A stretch of DNA of 64,000 bases, from positions 1,240,001 to 1,304,000 of the forward strand of contig NZ_CP188257.1 in NCBI RefSeq assembly GCF_049994355.1. Direction: 5' to 3'. Both the position numbers and the translations under genes were made by a program. Of the stretch, positions 26,652 to 35,800 are shown piece after piece (positions within the stretch are counted from its first letter, which is position 1; every line of letters starts with the position of its first letter). This DNA is from Angustibacter sp049994355 (lineage in GTDB: Bacteria > Actinomycetota > Actinomycetes > Actinomycetales > Angustibacteraceae). Below the pieces are notes generated by a model. The model saw only the letters and a program-made list of their open reading frames with translations. It ran no database searches and was not told the origin of the DNA.

Positions 26652-27251
26652 TCAGCTGACCTTGTAGCTGGCCCTGGCGAGAGTGAACTCGTGCCCGTCG
26701 GCCGCCCGGCAACTGATGCCGTCCTTGCTGCTGGCACAGGTGAAGTCGCCGCGAGTGACGGTCTTGCCGTACTTCAGGGCTTTGCCGCCGTCCACGCTGT
26801 CGCTGGCGCAGACCAGTCCGGCACGGGAGCCGTCGACGAAGACCCCGACCCCCCAGTCGGCGACGCAGCCGGCCGGCTTGGGTCCGGGCGACCAGTCCTT
26901 GCGGGCGATGTCGCAGCGCGCCCCCGCCGAGCTGACTGCGCAGCGGATGTTGCCGGACGGCGAGGCGAACTGGACGACGTCCGCGGCCGCCTGCGGCGGG
27001 GTGGACGTCGGCGACGGGCTCTGGCTGCCGGTGTCCGTGCCGGTCGGCGCGGGTTGCGCGGACGTTGTGGACGACGTCCCGGCGGCGGCCGGAGAGCTGC
27101 CACCGGAGGGCTGCCCGTCGGCCGGGGCGAACAGTCCCTTGACGCCGAACACCAGCGCCAGCAGGCACAGCCCGCCCAGGGCGCCGACCGCGATGATCGT
27201 GGCGGTCCGGCGCCGGTCGCGGGGGACGTCCGGCAAGTGCGGGAGGGTCAT
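26652..27251 (-). CDS. Single-pass exported DUF6636-type protein
   Basis: A 199-residue protein with a basic N-terminus, one membrane helix (about 17-40), a Ser/Thr/Pro linker (47-88) and an outside domain. The domain has the pattern SPSGNIRCAV ... RCDI ... W ... GCVADWGV ... LVCASD ... YG ... FTCASSKDGISCR, with six cysteines likely to form disulfides; I recognise this as the DUF6636-type layout. No function is known. It lies 11 bases behind the aminopeptidase P gene and may be cotranscribed. Confidence 0.72.
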   Translation of the reverse strand: MTLPHLPDVPRDRRRTATIIAVGALGGLCLLALVFGVKGLFAPADGQPSGGSSPAAAGTSSTTSAQPAPTGTDTGSQSPSPTSTPPQAAADVVQFASPSGNIRCAVSSAGARCDIARKDWSPGPKPAGCVADWGVGVFVDGSRAGLVCASDSVDGGKALKYGKTVTRGDFTCASSKDGISCRAADGHEFTLARASYKVS

Positions 27252-27261
27252 CGGGCCACGC

Positions 27262-28746
27262 TCACGACAGCAGGGACGACATCCACTGCTCAACGTCGTC
27301 GGGGGTTCGGGGGAGGGCCGCGGACAGGTTCTCGAAACCGTCCGCGGTGACCAGGACGTCGTCCTCGATGCGAACCCCGACACCGCGCAGCTCGTCGGGC
27401 ACCAGCTCGTCGTCCGCCTTGAAGTACAGGCCGGGCTCGACGGTCAGGATCATGCCCGGCTTGAGCTCGGCCTCCATGTACTGCTCGCGGCGGGCCTGCG
27501 CGCAGTCGTGCACGTCGATGCCGAGGTGGTGGCTGGTGCCGTGCACCATCCAACGGCGGTGGTAGCCGCCCTCCTCGCCGAGGCTGGTCTCCGCGTCGAC
27601 CGGAAGCAGGCCCCACTCGGCCAGGCGCTCGGCGATCACCTTGATGGCCGCGTCGTGCACGTCCTTGAACGAGTTGCCCGGCTTCACGGCTGCCATGCCG
27701 GCCTCCTGCGCATCGAGCACGGCCTGGTAGACCTTGCGCTGCGCCTCGGTGAACCGGCCGTTCACCGGCATGGTGCGGGTGACGTCGGCGGTGTAGAGCG
27801 AGTCCACCTCGACGCCGGCGTCCACGAGCAGCAGGTCGCCGTCCTTGATGTCCCCGTCGTTGCGGATCCAGTGCAGGGTGCAGGCGTGGTCGCCGGCCGC
27901 CACGATCGACTCGTAGCCGACGCCGTTGCCGGAGTGCCGGGCGACGAGACCGAACTGCCCCTCGACCCAGCGCTCGCCACGGCCCTTGCCGACCGCGTCG
28001 GGCAGGCTGCGCACGACGGCCTCGAAGCCCTCGGCGGTGGCCACGCAGGCCAGCCGCATCTGGGCGACCTCCCACTCGTCCTTGGTCAGCCGCAGCTCGG
28101 ACAGCATCTGCAGCAGCTCGGCGTCCAGCGCCTGGTCGGCCTCGAGCTCGCGCTCGGCGGACTGGCGGCGGGCCTCGTCCAGCACCTCGGTGAGCTCGGC
28201 GTCGGCGCCGCGCACGATGCGCACGACCAGGTCGCCGAGGTCCTTCTTGATCGCCTCCGGCAGCTCGTCGAGGTGTCGGACGGCGAGCGCGAGCTCGGCC
28301 TCGATCTCCTCCAGACTCGGGCGCACGCCGACCCAGAGCTCGCCGTAGCGGGCGTCGGAGTAGAACTCCTCGGTGTCCCGGCCTGCGCGCGGGCGGAAGT
28401 ACAGGATTGCCTCGTGGCCACCGCCGTCCTTCGGCTCGAGCACGAGCACGGAGTCCGGCTCGCGGTCCGCGCCCAGACCGGTCAGGTGGGCGAACGCCGA
28501 GTGCGGCCGGAAGATGTAGTCGGTGTCGTTGGAGCGGACCTTCAGGCCTCCTGCGGGGACGACGATCCGCTCACCCGGGAAGGCGGCCGAGACCGCGTCG
28601 CGGCGTGCCGCCGCGTACGGTGCCGCCTCCGCACGAACGGGCAGGTCGGTCGGTCGCGGCGCCCAGCCCTTGGCGATGAACGCCTTGAACGCCTCGGACG
28701 TCGGGCGGGAACGGTGGTCGGTCTTCTTCGGCTGCTCTTCGCTCAC
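27262..28746 (-). CDS. pepP: Aminopeptidase P family metallopeptidase
   Basis: A 494-residue Xaa-Pro aminopeptidase-like enzyme with an N-terminal creatinase-like domain (about 45-220) and a pita-bread domain. The five metal ligands are present: two Asp in LLLVDAGVEVDSLYTADVTRT, His in MVHGTSHHLGIDVHD, Glu in ILTVEPGLYF and Glu in GVRIEDDVLVT. It removes N-terminal residues before proline in the cytoplasm. Start codon choice is GTG 28746 or GTG 28752; neither has a clear ribosome site, so a leaderless start is possible. Confidence 0.92.
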   Translation of the reverse strand: MSEEQPKKTDHRSRPTSEAFKAFIAKGWAPRPTDLPVRAEAAPYAAARRDAVSAAFPGERIVVPAGGLKVRSNDTDYIFRPHSAFAHLTGLGADREPDSVLVLEPKDGGGHEAILYFRPRAGRDTEEFYSDARYGELWVGVRPSLEEIEAELALAVRHLDELPEAIKKDLGDLVVRIVRGADAELTEVLDEARRQSAERELEADQALDAELLQMLSELRLTKDEWEVAQMRLACVATAEGFEAVVRSLPDAVGKGRGERWVEGQFGLVARHSGNGVGYESIVAAGDHACTLHWIRNDGDIKDGDLLLVDAGVEVDSLYTADVTRTMPVNGRFTEAQRKVYQAVLDAQEAGMAAVKPGNSFKDVHDAAIKVIAERLAEWGLLPVDAETSLGEEGGYHRRWMVHGTSHHLGIDVHDCAQARREQYMEAELKPGMILTVEPGLYFKADDELVPDELRGVGVRIEDDVLVTADGFENLSAALPRTPDDVEQWMSSLLS

Positions 28747-28783
28747 CCGCACATGGTGACACCTGGGCGGCGAACAGCGTGAA

Positions 28784-29668
28784 TCAGGACTGCAGGACCA
28801 TCGCCCGACGGTGCTCCACCGGCTCCAGGCCGTACGACCGGTACGCCGCGACGGCGGCGGTGTTGGTGGCCGGGGTGGCGACCGCGATCCCGCTGGCCCC
28901 GGTGGCGACGAGGGCCCGTGCTGCGGCGAGCACGGCACGTCGCCCGTGCCCCTGGCCGCGGTGCTCGCGGTGCGTGCCGACCGGCTCGAGGATGCCGCAC
29001 CGTCCGGGGCCGGCCGACCAGGCGGTCGCCGAGGCCACCGCGCGCCCGTGCTCGTCATAGGCGACCACGTCGAGGGCCGGGTCGTAGGCCGGACAGGCGA
29101 GCAACCGGCGGTACCCGTCCTGGGTGAACGTCGAGTGGTCCCACGACGCGCGCTGGACGTCGACCCTGGCCTGGACGTCGCGGGTCGGGTCCACCGGGCG
29201 GGTACCGGCGTCCGTGTTGCCGGCGTCTGTGTTGCCGGCGTCCGTGCTGAGCTCGGCGAACGATAGGTAACCCACCACCCACGGTTCGCCGAGGCGCCAG
29301 CCGCATCTGGCCAGCTCGGCGCGCAGCGGCGACCCGGTGTCGACCTCGGCCTCGACCGTGCCGTCCTGGCCGCGACAGCCTGAGGCCTCCAACGCGACCT
29401 GTTGAGCCAGCGCCCCGTCGTCCCGGTGATCGGGGGCTGCCCGCCAGCGGACCAGGCCCGGCTCGAAGAGGCCGACGCCGATCACCTCCTCGCCGAGCCG
29501 GAGCATGCGAACCGTGCCGTCGACCTCGGCGTCGCACAGCCGCGCGTGCCAGCCCACGTCCCCGGCATGCAGTGCGCCGGCGTAGCCTCCCGGGACCTCC
29601 CAGGCGTTGAGCAGGGCGGCGGCCTCGGCCAGGCCCGCGCGACCGGTGCGCTGCCAGCTGGTGTGCAC
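28784..29668 (-). CDS. GNAT-family N-acetyltransferase
   Basis: A 294-residue protein whose C-terminal half is a GNAT domain; the acetyl-CoA pyrophosphate loop is HREHRGQGHGRRAV and the last strand is YRSYGLEPVEHRRAMVL. The N-terminal half looks like a degenerate second GNAT domain. Between them lies an STDAGNTDAGNTDAG run coded by a 15-bp tandem repeat (29213-29244). The start GTG 29668 is preferred to one 12 codons upstream because TAGCGT at 29681-29676 sits 7 bases before it, the leaderless spacing; the longer version would start upstream of its own promoter. Confidence 0.82.
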   Translation of the reverse strand: MHTSWQRTGRAGLAEAAALLNAWEVPGGYAGALHAGDVGWHARLCDAEVDGTVRMLRLGEEVIGVGLFEPGLVRWRAAPDHRDDGALAQQVALEASGCRGQDGTVEAEVDTGSPLRAELARCGWRLGEPWVVGYLSFAELSTDAGNTDAGNTDAGTRPVDPTRDVQARVDVQRASWDHSTFTQDGYRRLLACPAYDPALDVVAYDEHGRAVASATAWSAGPGRCGILEPVGTHREHRGQGHGRRAVLAAARALVATGASGIAVATPATNTAAVAAYRSYGLEPVEHRRAMVLQS

Positions 29669-29788
29669 GTCCCGGACGCTAGGCCGTTGGCGAAGTTCCG
29701 TCACTGGGGTTTCGGGTCGGCCCGTGAAGTCGACCGCACGGGCCCAAATGCGCTTGGCTCGGCGACGGTTCTAGCCGATCCTCCAGTC

Positions 29789-29887
29789 ATGACCACGTAC
29801 GCCCACCTGTCGTCCCGCCGCGTCGACTGGTCGGCCGACCGGCAGCAGGTGCGCTCGCGGTCGGCTTCGATGGCTCCAGCCCGATGA
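29789..29887 (+). CDS. Arg-rich upstream ORF coupled to the LysE-type exporter gene
   Basis: A 32-codon frame with six Arg codons and no Lys, ending in ATGA overlap with the exporter start. Its transcript can fold in two exclusive ways: a 12-base palindrome GGTCGGCCGACC at 29829-29840, or GCCGACCG (29834-29841) pairing with CGGTCGGC (29858-29865). LysE-family proteins export lysine or arginine, so a leader peptide sensing arginine is conceivable. No ribosome site is obvious, and the frame may be chance. Confidence 0.4.
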   Translation: MTTYAHLSSRRVDWSADRQQVRSRSASMAPAR

Positions 29888-30504
29888 GCACGCTGGTCGC
29901 CGGCCTGCTCGCCGGCCTGGGGATCGCCATGCCCGTCGGGGCGGTGGGGGTCTACCTGGTGACGCTCGCCGCGCATCGGTCCGTGCGGGTGGCAGCCTGC
30001 GCGGCCCTGGGTGTGGCCAGCGCAGACGGCGTCTACGCGGTGGTCGCCGTGGTCGGCGGCCGAGTGGTGGCACAGTGGGCCGAGGCGGTGGCCGGGCCGT
30101 TGCAGGTGGTCTCCGTGGTGGCGCTGCTCGCGGTCGGAGTGAAGATCGCGGTCGACGCGATCCGGCTGACCCGGGTGAGCGCCGAGACCGTGCACGCGCC
30201 CAGCGACCCGTCCGCGCTGCGGGCCTACTTCTCGCTGCTCGGTCTGACTCTGGCCAACCCCGCCACGATCGTCTACTTCGTGGCGCTGGTGACCGGCAAC
30301 CGGGCCGGGACGGCGGACGGCGCCGGGCTGGCAGTCGTGTTCGTGGTGGGTGTGTTCGTTGCCTCCGCAGCGTGGCAGCTGACCTTGGTGACGGGTGGGC
30401 GGATGCTCGCGGCGATCGCGACGGGGCGACGCGGGCGGCTGGTGACGAGCTTGGCAGGGAGCGCGGTGGTGATCGCCCTCGCGGTGGCGACAGCGTTGGG
30501 TTGA
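29884..30504 (+). CDS. LysE/RhtB-family amino-acid exporter
   Basis: A 206-residue membrane protein with six hydrophobic segments. The conserved opening GLGIAMPVGAVGVYLVTLAA and the second-half motif LTLANPATIVYF place it in the LysE superfamily, exporters of basic or neutral amino acids. The substrate is not decided by sequence. The ATG overlaps the stop of a short Arg-rich frame upstream. It is followed 66 bases later by the SOS-controlled HNH gene. Confidence 0.87.
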   Translation: MSTLVAGLLAGLGIAMPVGAVGVYLVTLAAHRSVRVAACAALGVASADGVYAVVAVVGGRVVAQWAEAVAGPLQVVSVVALLAVGVKIAVDAIRLTRVSAETVHAPSDPSALRAYFSLLGLTLANPATIVYFVALVTGNRAGTADGAGLAVVFVVGVFVASAAWQLTLVTGGRMLAAIATGRRGRLVTSLAGSAVVIALAVATALG

Positions 30505-30557
30505 GCTAGCGGCATTCGGCCTGTGGATGACGAATGCGGACCTCGCCGGGTTCCACG

Positions 30558-30563
30558 TAGAAT
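30558..30563 (+). promoter_or_regulatory. -10 element of the HNH/DUF222 gene
   Basis: TAGAAT, 7 bases before ATG 30571, so the message is probably leaderless and starts inside the LexA box. Confidence 0.6.
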
Positions 30564-30578
30564 CGAACACATGTTCGA
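30563..30578 (+). promoter_or_regulatory. LexA (SOS) box over the start codon
   Basis: TCGAACACATGTTCGA is a perfect match to the actinobacterial SOS box TCGAAC-N4-GTTCGA. It covers the +1 region and the ATG at 30571. Confidence 0.85.
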
Positions 30579-32205
30579 GACCGCCCAACGCGAGCGCCGT
30601 CTGCCGGTGCTGCCCGCCGACGCCGACCCCGCGCTGCGCGCGCGGGTCGATCCCGTGTCGGTCGCCGAGGACGAGGCGTGGCTGTGGGCGCTCAGCCACG
30701 GCTTCGTCGAGCCGCTGGCCGCCACCGACGCAGTGGCCGAGGCCGTCTCGGGCCTTCGCGGCGACGAGCTCGCCGCGTTCCTGCCGACCCTGCCCGCACC
30801 GCCGGGAGTGGACGGCTGGACGGTCATCGAGGCCGTCAAGGGCTACGAGAAGGTGATGCGCTGGGCCGCTGCCCAGCAGCTGCGGTGGATCGCTGAGCTC
30901 GCCCGTCGTCGACCGGACGGCCGATCGCGCTGGTCCCGCGGGGATGCTGTCGACCCGCTCGACCCGGCCGAGGGCACGCCGGGGGAGCGGCTGATGGGGC
31001 GGGTGGGCCACGACGGTGCTGTCGAGATCGCGTTTGCGCTGGGTGAGTCGACCCGCGTGGCGAAGGACCTGATCTACCAGGCGCTGTGCCTCACCGAGAG
31101 GTTGCCGGCCACGCTTGCTGCCCTGTCGGCCGGTGAGGTCTCGCGCCGGGTGGCGGCCGTGGTGGCGGACGAAACCTCCGTGCTCGAGGCGGACGTTGTG
31201 GCTGGCCTCGACGAGTCCCTGGCCGAGCGGGTCGCCGGTCGGACGGCGCCCGAGGCGCGGGCGAAGGTTCGACGGGCGGTGGTGGCTGCGGATCCTGGCG
31301 CGGCCCGCGCTCGAGAGCAGAAGGCGCGGCGCCAGCGCGGCTTCGAGGTCGAGCGTCAGGTGGTCGACGGAATGGGCACCTTCGGGGGCTACGCGCCGAT
31401 CGCCGACGTCATGGCCATCGACGCGAGGGTCCGTGAGCTCGCCGACCGAGCCCGCGCCCCTGGCGACGACCGGACGGCGGCTGCCCGTCGGCTGGACGTG
31501 GTCACCGACCTGCTTCTCGGCCGCAGTTCGTGCGCCGAGGTTGCCGCTGAGCCCGAGTGGCTCACACAGCCAGTGCAGCCGAACCAGGCACCGCAGTTGC
31601 GCGAGGCATCGCAGCCGAGCCAGCCAGCGCAGCCAGCGCAGACAGCGCAGGCAGCGCAGCCAGCGCAGCCAGCCAAGCCTGCCGCGTCGCGGCGATCCGC
31701 CAAACCATGGGCGGTAGACGTCGTGGTCTCCCTCGCGACGCTGCTCGGCGGTGACGACGCGGGTGAGCTGCAGGGCTTCGGACCGATCACGGCCGAGACG
31801 GCCCGTGAGCTGGCCGGCGACGGTGTGTGGCGCCGGCTGTTGACCGATCCGGTCACCGGGATCGTCACCGACTGCGGCACGCAGCGCTATCGACCACCAC
31901 CCGGCCTGGCCGATCTGGTCAGGGCCCGCGATCGGGCCTGTCACGCGCCCGGCTGCCGACAACCAGCCGCCAGGTGCGACCTCGACCACGTCCTCGACTC
32001 GCCCGCGGGTCCGTCACCCGTGCCGCATCCGCGCGGCGCCACCGCGGACTGGAACCTCGGGCCGCTGTGCAGGACGCATCACACCTGCAAGCCACTCCCG
32101 GGTTGGCGGGTGACCTCACCGAGCCCAGGCACGTTCCAGTGGAAGACACCTTCCGGTCACACGTACACCACCGAGCCGGGTCCTCCGCTCGAGCCGCCGT
32201 TCTGA
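30571..32205 (+). CDS. DUF222 / HNH endonuclease-domain protein (13E12-like), SOS regulated
   Basis: A 544-residue protein. DUF222 covers about 20-330 and a C-terminal HNH domain has C-x4-C (CHAPGC), the catalytic DLDHV and LCRTHH. Between them is a low-complexity QPAQPAQTAQAAQ run encoded by a 9-bp tandem repeat (31597-31680). Such proteins are often present in many copies in actinobacteria; in M. tuberculosis members of the 13E12 family carry SOS boxes. The perfect LexA box over the start shows DNA-damage control here. No terminal repeats or integrase are near, so mobility is not shown. Confidence 0.9.
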   Translation: MFETAQRERRLPVLPADADPALRARVDPVSVAEDEAWLWALSHGFVEPLAATDAVAEAVSGLRGDELAAFLPTLPAPPGVDGWTVIEAVKGYEKVMRWAAAQQLRWIAELARRRPDGRSRWSRGDAVDPLDPAEGTPGERLMGRVGHDGAVEIAFALGESTRVAKDLIYQALCLTERLPATLAALSAGEVSRRVAAVVADETSVLEADVVAGLDESLAERVAGRTAPEARAKVRRAVVAADPGAARAREQKARRQRGFEVERQVVDGMGTFGGYAPIADVMAIDARVRELADRARAPGDDRTAAARRLDVVTDLLLGRSSCAEVAAEPEWLTQPVQPNQAPQLREASQPSQPAQPAQTAQAAQPAQPAKPAASRRSAKPWAVDVVVSLATLLGGDDAGELQGFGPITAETARELAGDGVWRRLLTDPVTGIVTDCGTQRYRPPPGLADLVRARDRACHAPGCRQPAARCDLDHVLDSPAGPSPVPHPRGATADWNLGPLCRTHHTCKPLPGWRVTSPSPGTFQWKTPSGHTYTTEPGPPLEPPF

Positions 32206-32206
32206 T

Positions 32207-32228
32207 GGCTGAGGATCTGCGCTCAGCC
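32207..32228. terminator. Hairpin between the HNH and DUF2505 genes
   Basis: GGCTGAG (32207-32213) pairs with CTCAGCC (32222-32228) across an 8-base loop. The right arm includes the stop of the convergent DUF2505 gene. Confidence 0.5.
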
Positions 32229-32711
32229 GAGCCACTCGTTGCCGATCTCCTGTTCCTTGGCGATCGCGGAGCGGATCGCCGGCTCCGCAGCCTTCTCGAC
32301 CTTGCCGCCGACCAGCGGGATCGACGCCTTCAGGTCACCGTCCACCCGCTCGGCCGTCCCGGAACCGTCGGCTGCCAGCGCCAGCGTGCCGGTCAGCCGC
32401 ACCGGTGCGCCCTTGATCTCCACCACCACGGTGCCGGACCTCGCGCCCGTGGCGTCCGCAGCACCCCAGTGGTCCACCCGCATGACCTGCAGGGTCGACC
32501 CGACGAACCTGCGCACGAAGTCCGGCAGGTCGTCCGCGGGCAGCGTGCGCGTTGTGGTGATGGTGGCCCCGCCGCCGGCCTCCTCGACGTCCACGCTGCT
32601 GTCGATCGCGCCGGTCGCGTCGCAGACCTGGCGCTGGAAGTCCGAGGTCGTGAGCATCGCGAACACGTCCGCCGGCGCGGCCTCGTAACGGATATCGGCG
32701 GTGAACTTCAC
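32223..32711 (-). CDS. DUF2505 (SRPBCC-like) protein
   Basis: A 162-residue protein beginning VKFTADIRYEAAPADVFAMLTT, the opening of the DUF2505 family within the START/SRPBCC fold. It has the central VEIKGAPVRLTGTLAL strands and a C-terminal helix ending AIAKEQEIGNEWL. The likely role is lipid or hydrophobic ligand binding; nothing more specific can be said. The GTG at 32711 starts exactly at the conserved domain. It is divergent from the glutamate dehydrogenase gene. Confidence 0.82.
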   Translation of the reverse strand: MKFTADIRYEAAPADVFAMLTTSDFQRQVCDATGAIDSSVDVEEAGGGATITTTRTLPADDLPDFVRRFVGSTLQVMRVDHWGAADATGARSGTVVVEIKGAPVRLTGTLALAADGSGTAERVDGDLKASIPLVGGKVEKAAEPAIRSAIAKEQEIGNEWLG

Positions 32712-32859
32712 GTCGGCTCCCAGATCTTCGCGGTCGGTCCGGCCACACGCTACGCGAGACGCGCCGACCGGGTCAGCCTGAACCACAGCCCAGCGGTATC
32801 GTCGCCACCGGGCACGCAACGGCGCGTGCACCGGGGTCACGACAAAGGTCACGGGAGTC

Positions 32860-35800
32860 ATGGCGCACTCGCCAGCAGGGTCAAGGTCGCAGGTTCTCGA
32901 GAAGGCGGCGGCGCTGGCCGACCGATCCCACCAGGACGCGACGTTGGCCTATCTCAGTCGCTACTACCGTCACGTCGCGGACGACGACCTGCTGGCCCGT
33001 CGCCCGGAGGACCTGCTCGGGGCGGCCGCCAGCCACCGCGAGCTGGCTCGCAACCGGCCGGTCGGAACGGCGAACGTGCGGGTCTTCACCCCGACAGTCG
33101 ACGAGCACGGCTGGGCGAGCGGCCACACCGTCGTCGAGATCGTGACCGACGACATGCCCTTCCTGGTGGACTCGGTCCAGGCCGAGCTGTCCCGGCTCGG
33201 GCGCGCCATCCATCTCGTCGTCCACCCCGTGCTGATCGTCCGCCGGGATGCCACCGGCCTGCTGCTGGAGCACGTCGAGGGCGTCGCTCCTGGTGACGAG
33301 CTGCCATACGACACCGGCCGTGAGTCCTGGATGCACCTGGAGATCGACCGCGACGCCGGTCGTGTCGACGCCGAGTCGTTGACCGCGAGCCTGCGCAGTG
33401 TCCTGGACGACGTCCGGGACGCCGTCGAGGACTGGTCGAAGATGCGCGCAACTGCCGTCCGGCTGGCCGGCGAGCTGGTCGAGAGCCCGCCGCAGGGCCT
33501 CGACCCCGACGAAGTCCACGAGGCGCAGCGACTGCTGACCTGGCTGTCCGAGGGCAACTTCACGTTCATCGGGTACCGCGAGTACGCACTGGAGACCGAG
33601 GACGGCGATGCCGCCCTGCGCGCCACGTCCGGCACCGGCCTAGGCATCCTGCGCTACGACCAGCGCGTCTCGGACAGCTTCGGACGGCTCTCGCCTGAGG
33701 TCCGGGCCCGGGCCCGCGACCCGCGGCTGCTCATCCTGACCAAGGCGAACTCCCGCTCGACCGTGCACCGTCCGGCCTACCTGGACTACGTCGGCGTGAA
33801 GAAGTTCGACGCCGACGGCAACGTGGTCGGCGAGCGCCGCTTCCTTGGCCTGTTCACCTCGGCGGCCTACACCTGGTCGGTGGTCCAGGTGCCGGTGATC
33901 GACTCCAAGGTCGCTCGGGTCCTGCAGCAGTCCGGGTTCAGCCCGCAGAGCCACAGCGGCAAGGACCTGCTCGAGATCCTCGAGACCTACCCGCGCGACG
34001 AGCTGTTCCAGACCGACGTCGACGCCCTGTACTTCATTGCCACCAGCGTGCTGCACCTGCAGGAGCGGCGGCGCACGCGGCTGTTCCTGCGTCGCGACGA
34101 CTACGGCCGTTTCATGTCCTGCCTGATCTACCTGCCCCGCGATCGCTACACCACGCAGATGCGTCTGCGGATGGAAGAGATCCTGCGCGACGCGTTCCAC
34201 GGCGAGAGCGTCGACTACACCACCCGGGTCTCGGAGTCCGTGCTGGCCCGGTTGCACTTCGTCGTCCGGGTCCCGCGCGGCGCGGCCATCCCCGAGGTCG
34301 ACGTGGAGGCGCTCGAGGACCGGCTGATCGCCGCCACCCGCACCTGGGACGAGGACTTCGGCGAGTCGCTCCGGGCGGACGTGGGTGAGGCAGACGCCGC
34401 GCGGCAGCTTTCGCTGTACGCCAAGGCCTTCCCCGAGGCCTACAAGGAGGACTTCCCGGCTCGGGTGGCGGTCGCCGACCTGCGCCATGTCGACGCCGTG
34501 GTCACCGAACCCGCCGGTCACGAACCGTTGATGAACCTGTACCAGGAGCCCGGCCGCCCGCCGAACGAGCGTCGGTTCAAGTTCTACCGCCGCGACCCGC
34601 TGTCGCTGACCACGGTCCTGCCGGTGTTCAGCCACCTGGGCTCCGAGGTCGTGGACGAGCGCCCGTACGAGCTCGACCTGGCCGACGGCACCCAGGTGCA
34701 CGTCTACGACTTCGGCCTGCGCTACGCCGGTGAGGGTGTGGACGGCTGGGTGCGCGACCAGGCCGAGGTCGCCCGCGAGATGTTCCAGGACGCCTTCGCC
34801 GCGGTCTGGTCCGGTCGCGCTGAGAGCGACGGCTTCAACGGTCTCGTGCTCGCAGCCGGGCTGACCTGGCGCGAGGTCAGCGTGCTGCGCGCCTATACCA
34901 AGTACCTGCGCCAGGCCGGCCTGACCTTCAGCCAGGACTACGTCGAGGCCTGCCTGCTGGCCAACGTCGGCGTCGCCCGCATGCTGGTCCGGCTGTTCGA
35001 AGCCCGCTTCGACCCCGACCACTTCGGCGGTACGGCCGACGCGGACGCGCGGGTGGAGACCTGCGCCGCGATCAGCGAAGAGATCGAAGGCGCGCTGGAC
35101 GACGTCGCCAGCCTCGACCACGACCGCATCCTGCGTGCGCTGCTGGGCGTCGTCCAAGCCACCTTGCGCAGCAGCTACTTCCAGCTGGACGCCGACAGCC
35201 AGCCCTACCCGTACCTGGCCTTCAAGCTCGACCCGCACGCGTTGCCGGACCTGCCCGAGCCACGCCCCGCGTTCGAGATGTGGGTCTACTCGCCCAGGGT
35301 CGAGGGGGTGCACCTGCGGTTCGGCAAGGTCGCCCGCGGCGGCCTGCGCTGGAGCGACCGGCGCGAGGACTTCCGAACCGAGATCCTCGGCCTGGTCAAG
35401 GCGCAGATGGTGAAGAACGCGGTCATCGTGCCAACCGGCGCCAAGGGTGGCTTCGTCGCCAAGCAGCTGCCCGACTCCGGCGACCGCGAGGCCTTCCTGG
35501 CCGAGGGCATCGCGTCCTACCGAACGTTCATCTCCGCGCTGCTGGACCTGACCGACAACCTGGCCGGCACCGGCGACAGCGCCGTCGTCGTGGCACCGCA
35601 GCGCGTCGTCCGGTACGACGCCGAGGACACCTACCTGGTGGTCGCGGCGGACAAGGGCACAGCGACGTTCAGCGACATCGCGAACGAGGTCGCGACCGAC
35701 TACGGCTTCTGGCTGGGCGACGCGTTCGCCTCCGGCGGTTCGGCCGGATACGACCACAAGGCGATGGGGATCACCGCGCGCGGTGCCTGGGAGTCGGTGA

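Noticed and set aside
29402..29788. Longer version of the Arg-rich frame upstream of the LysE gene
   Set aside because: It runs antisense through the acetyltransferase gene. Only the part from ATG 29789, outside that gene, is considered.
30571..32205. Mobile element carrying the HNH gene
   Set aside because: No terminal inverted repeats, target duplication or recombinase flank the gene; the HNH domain alone does not show mobility.
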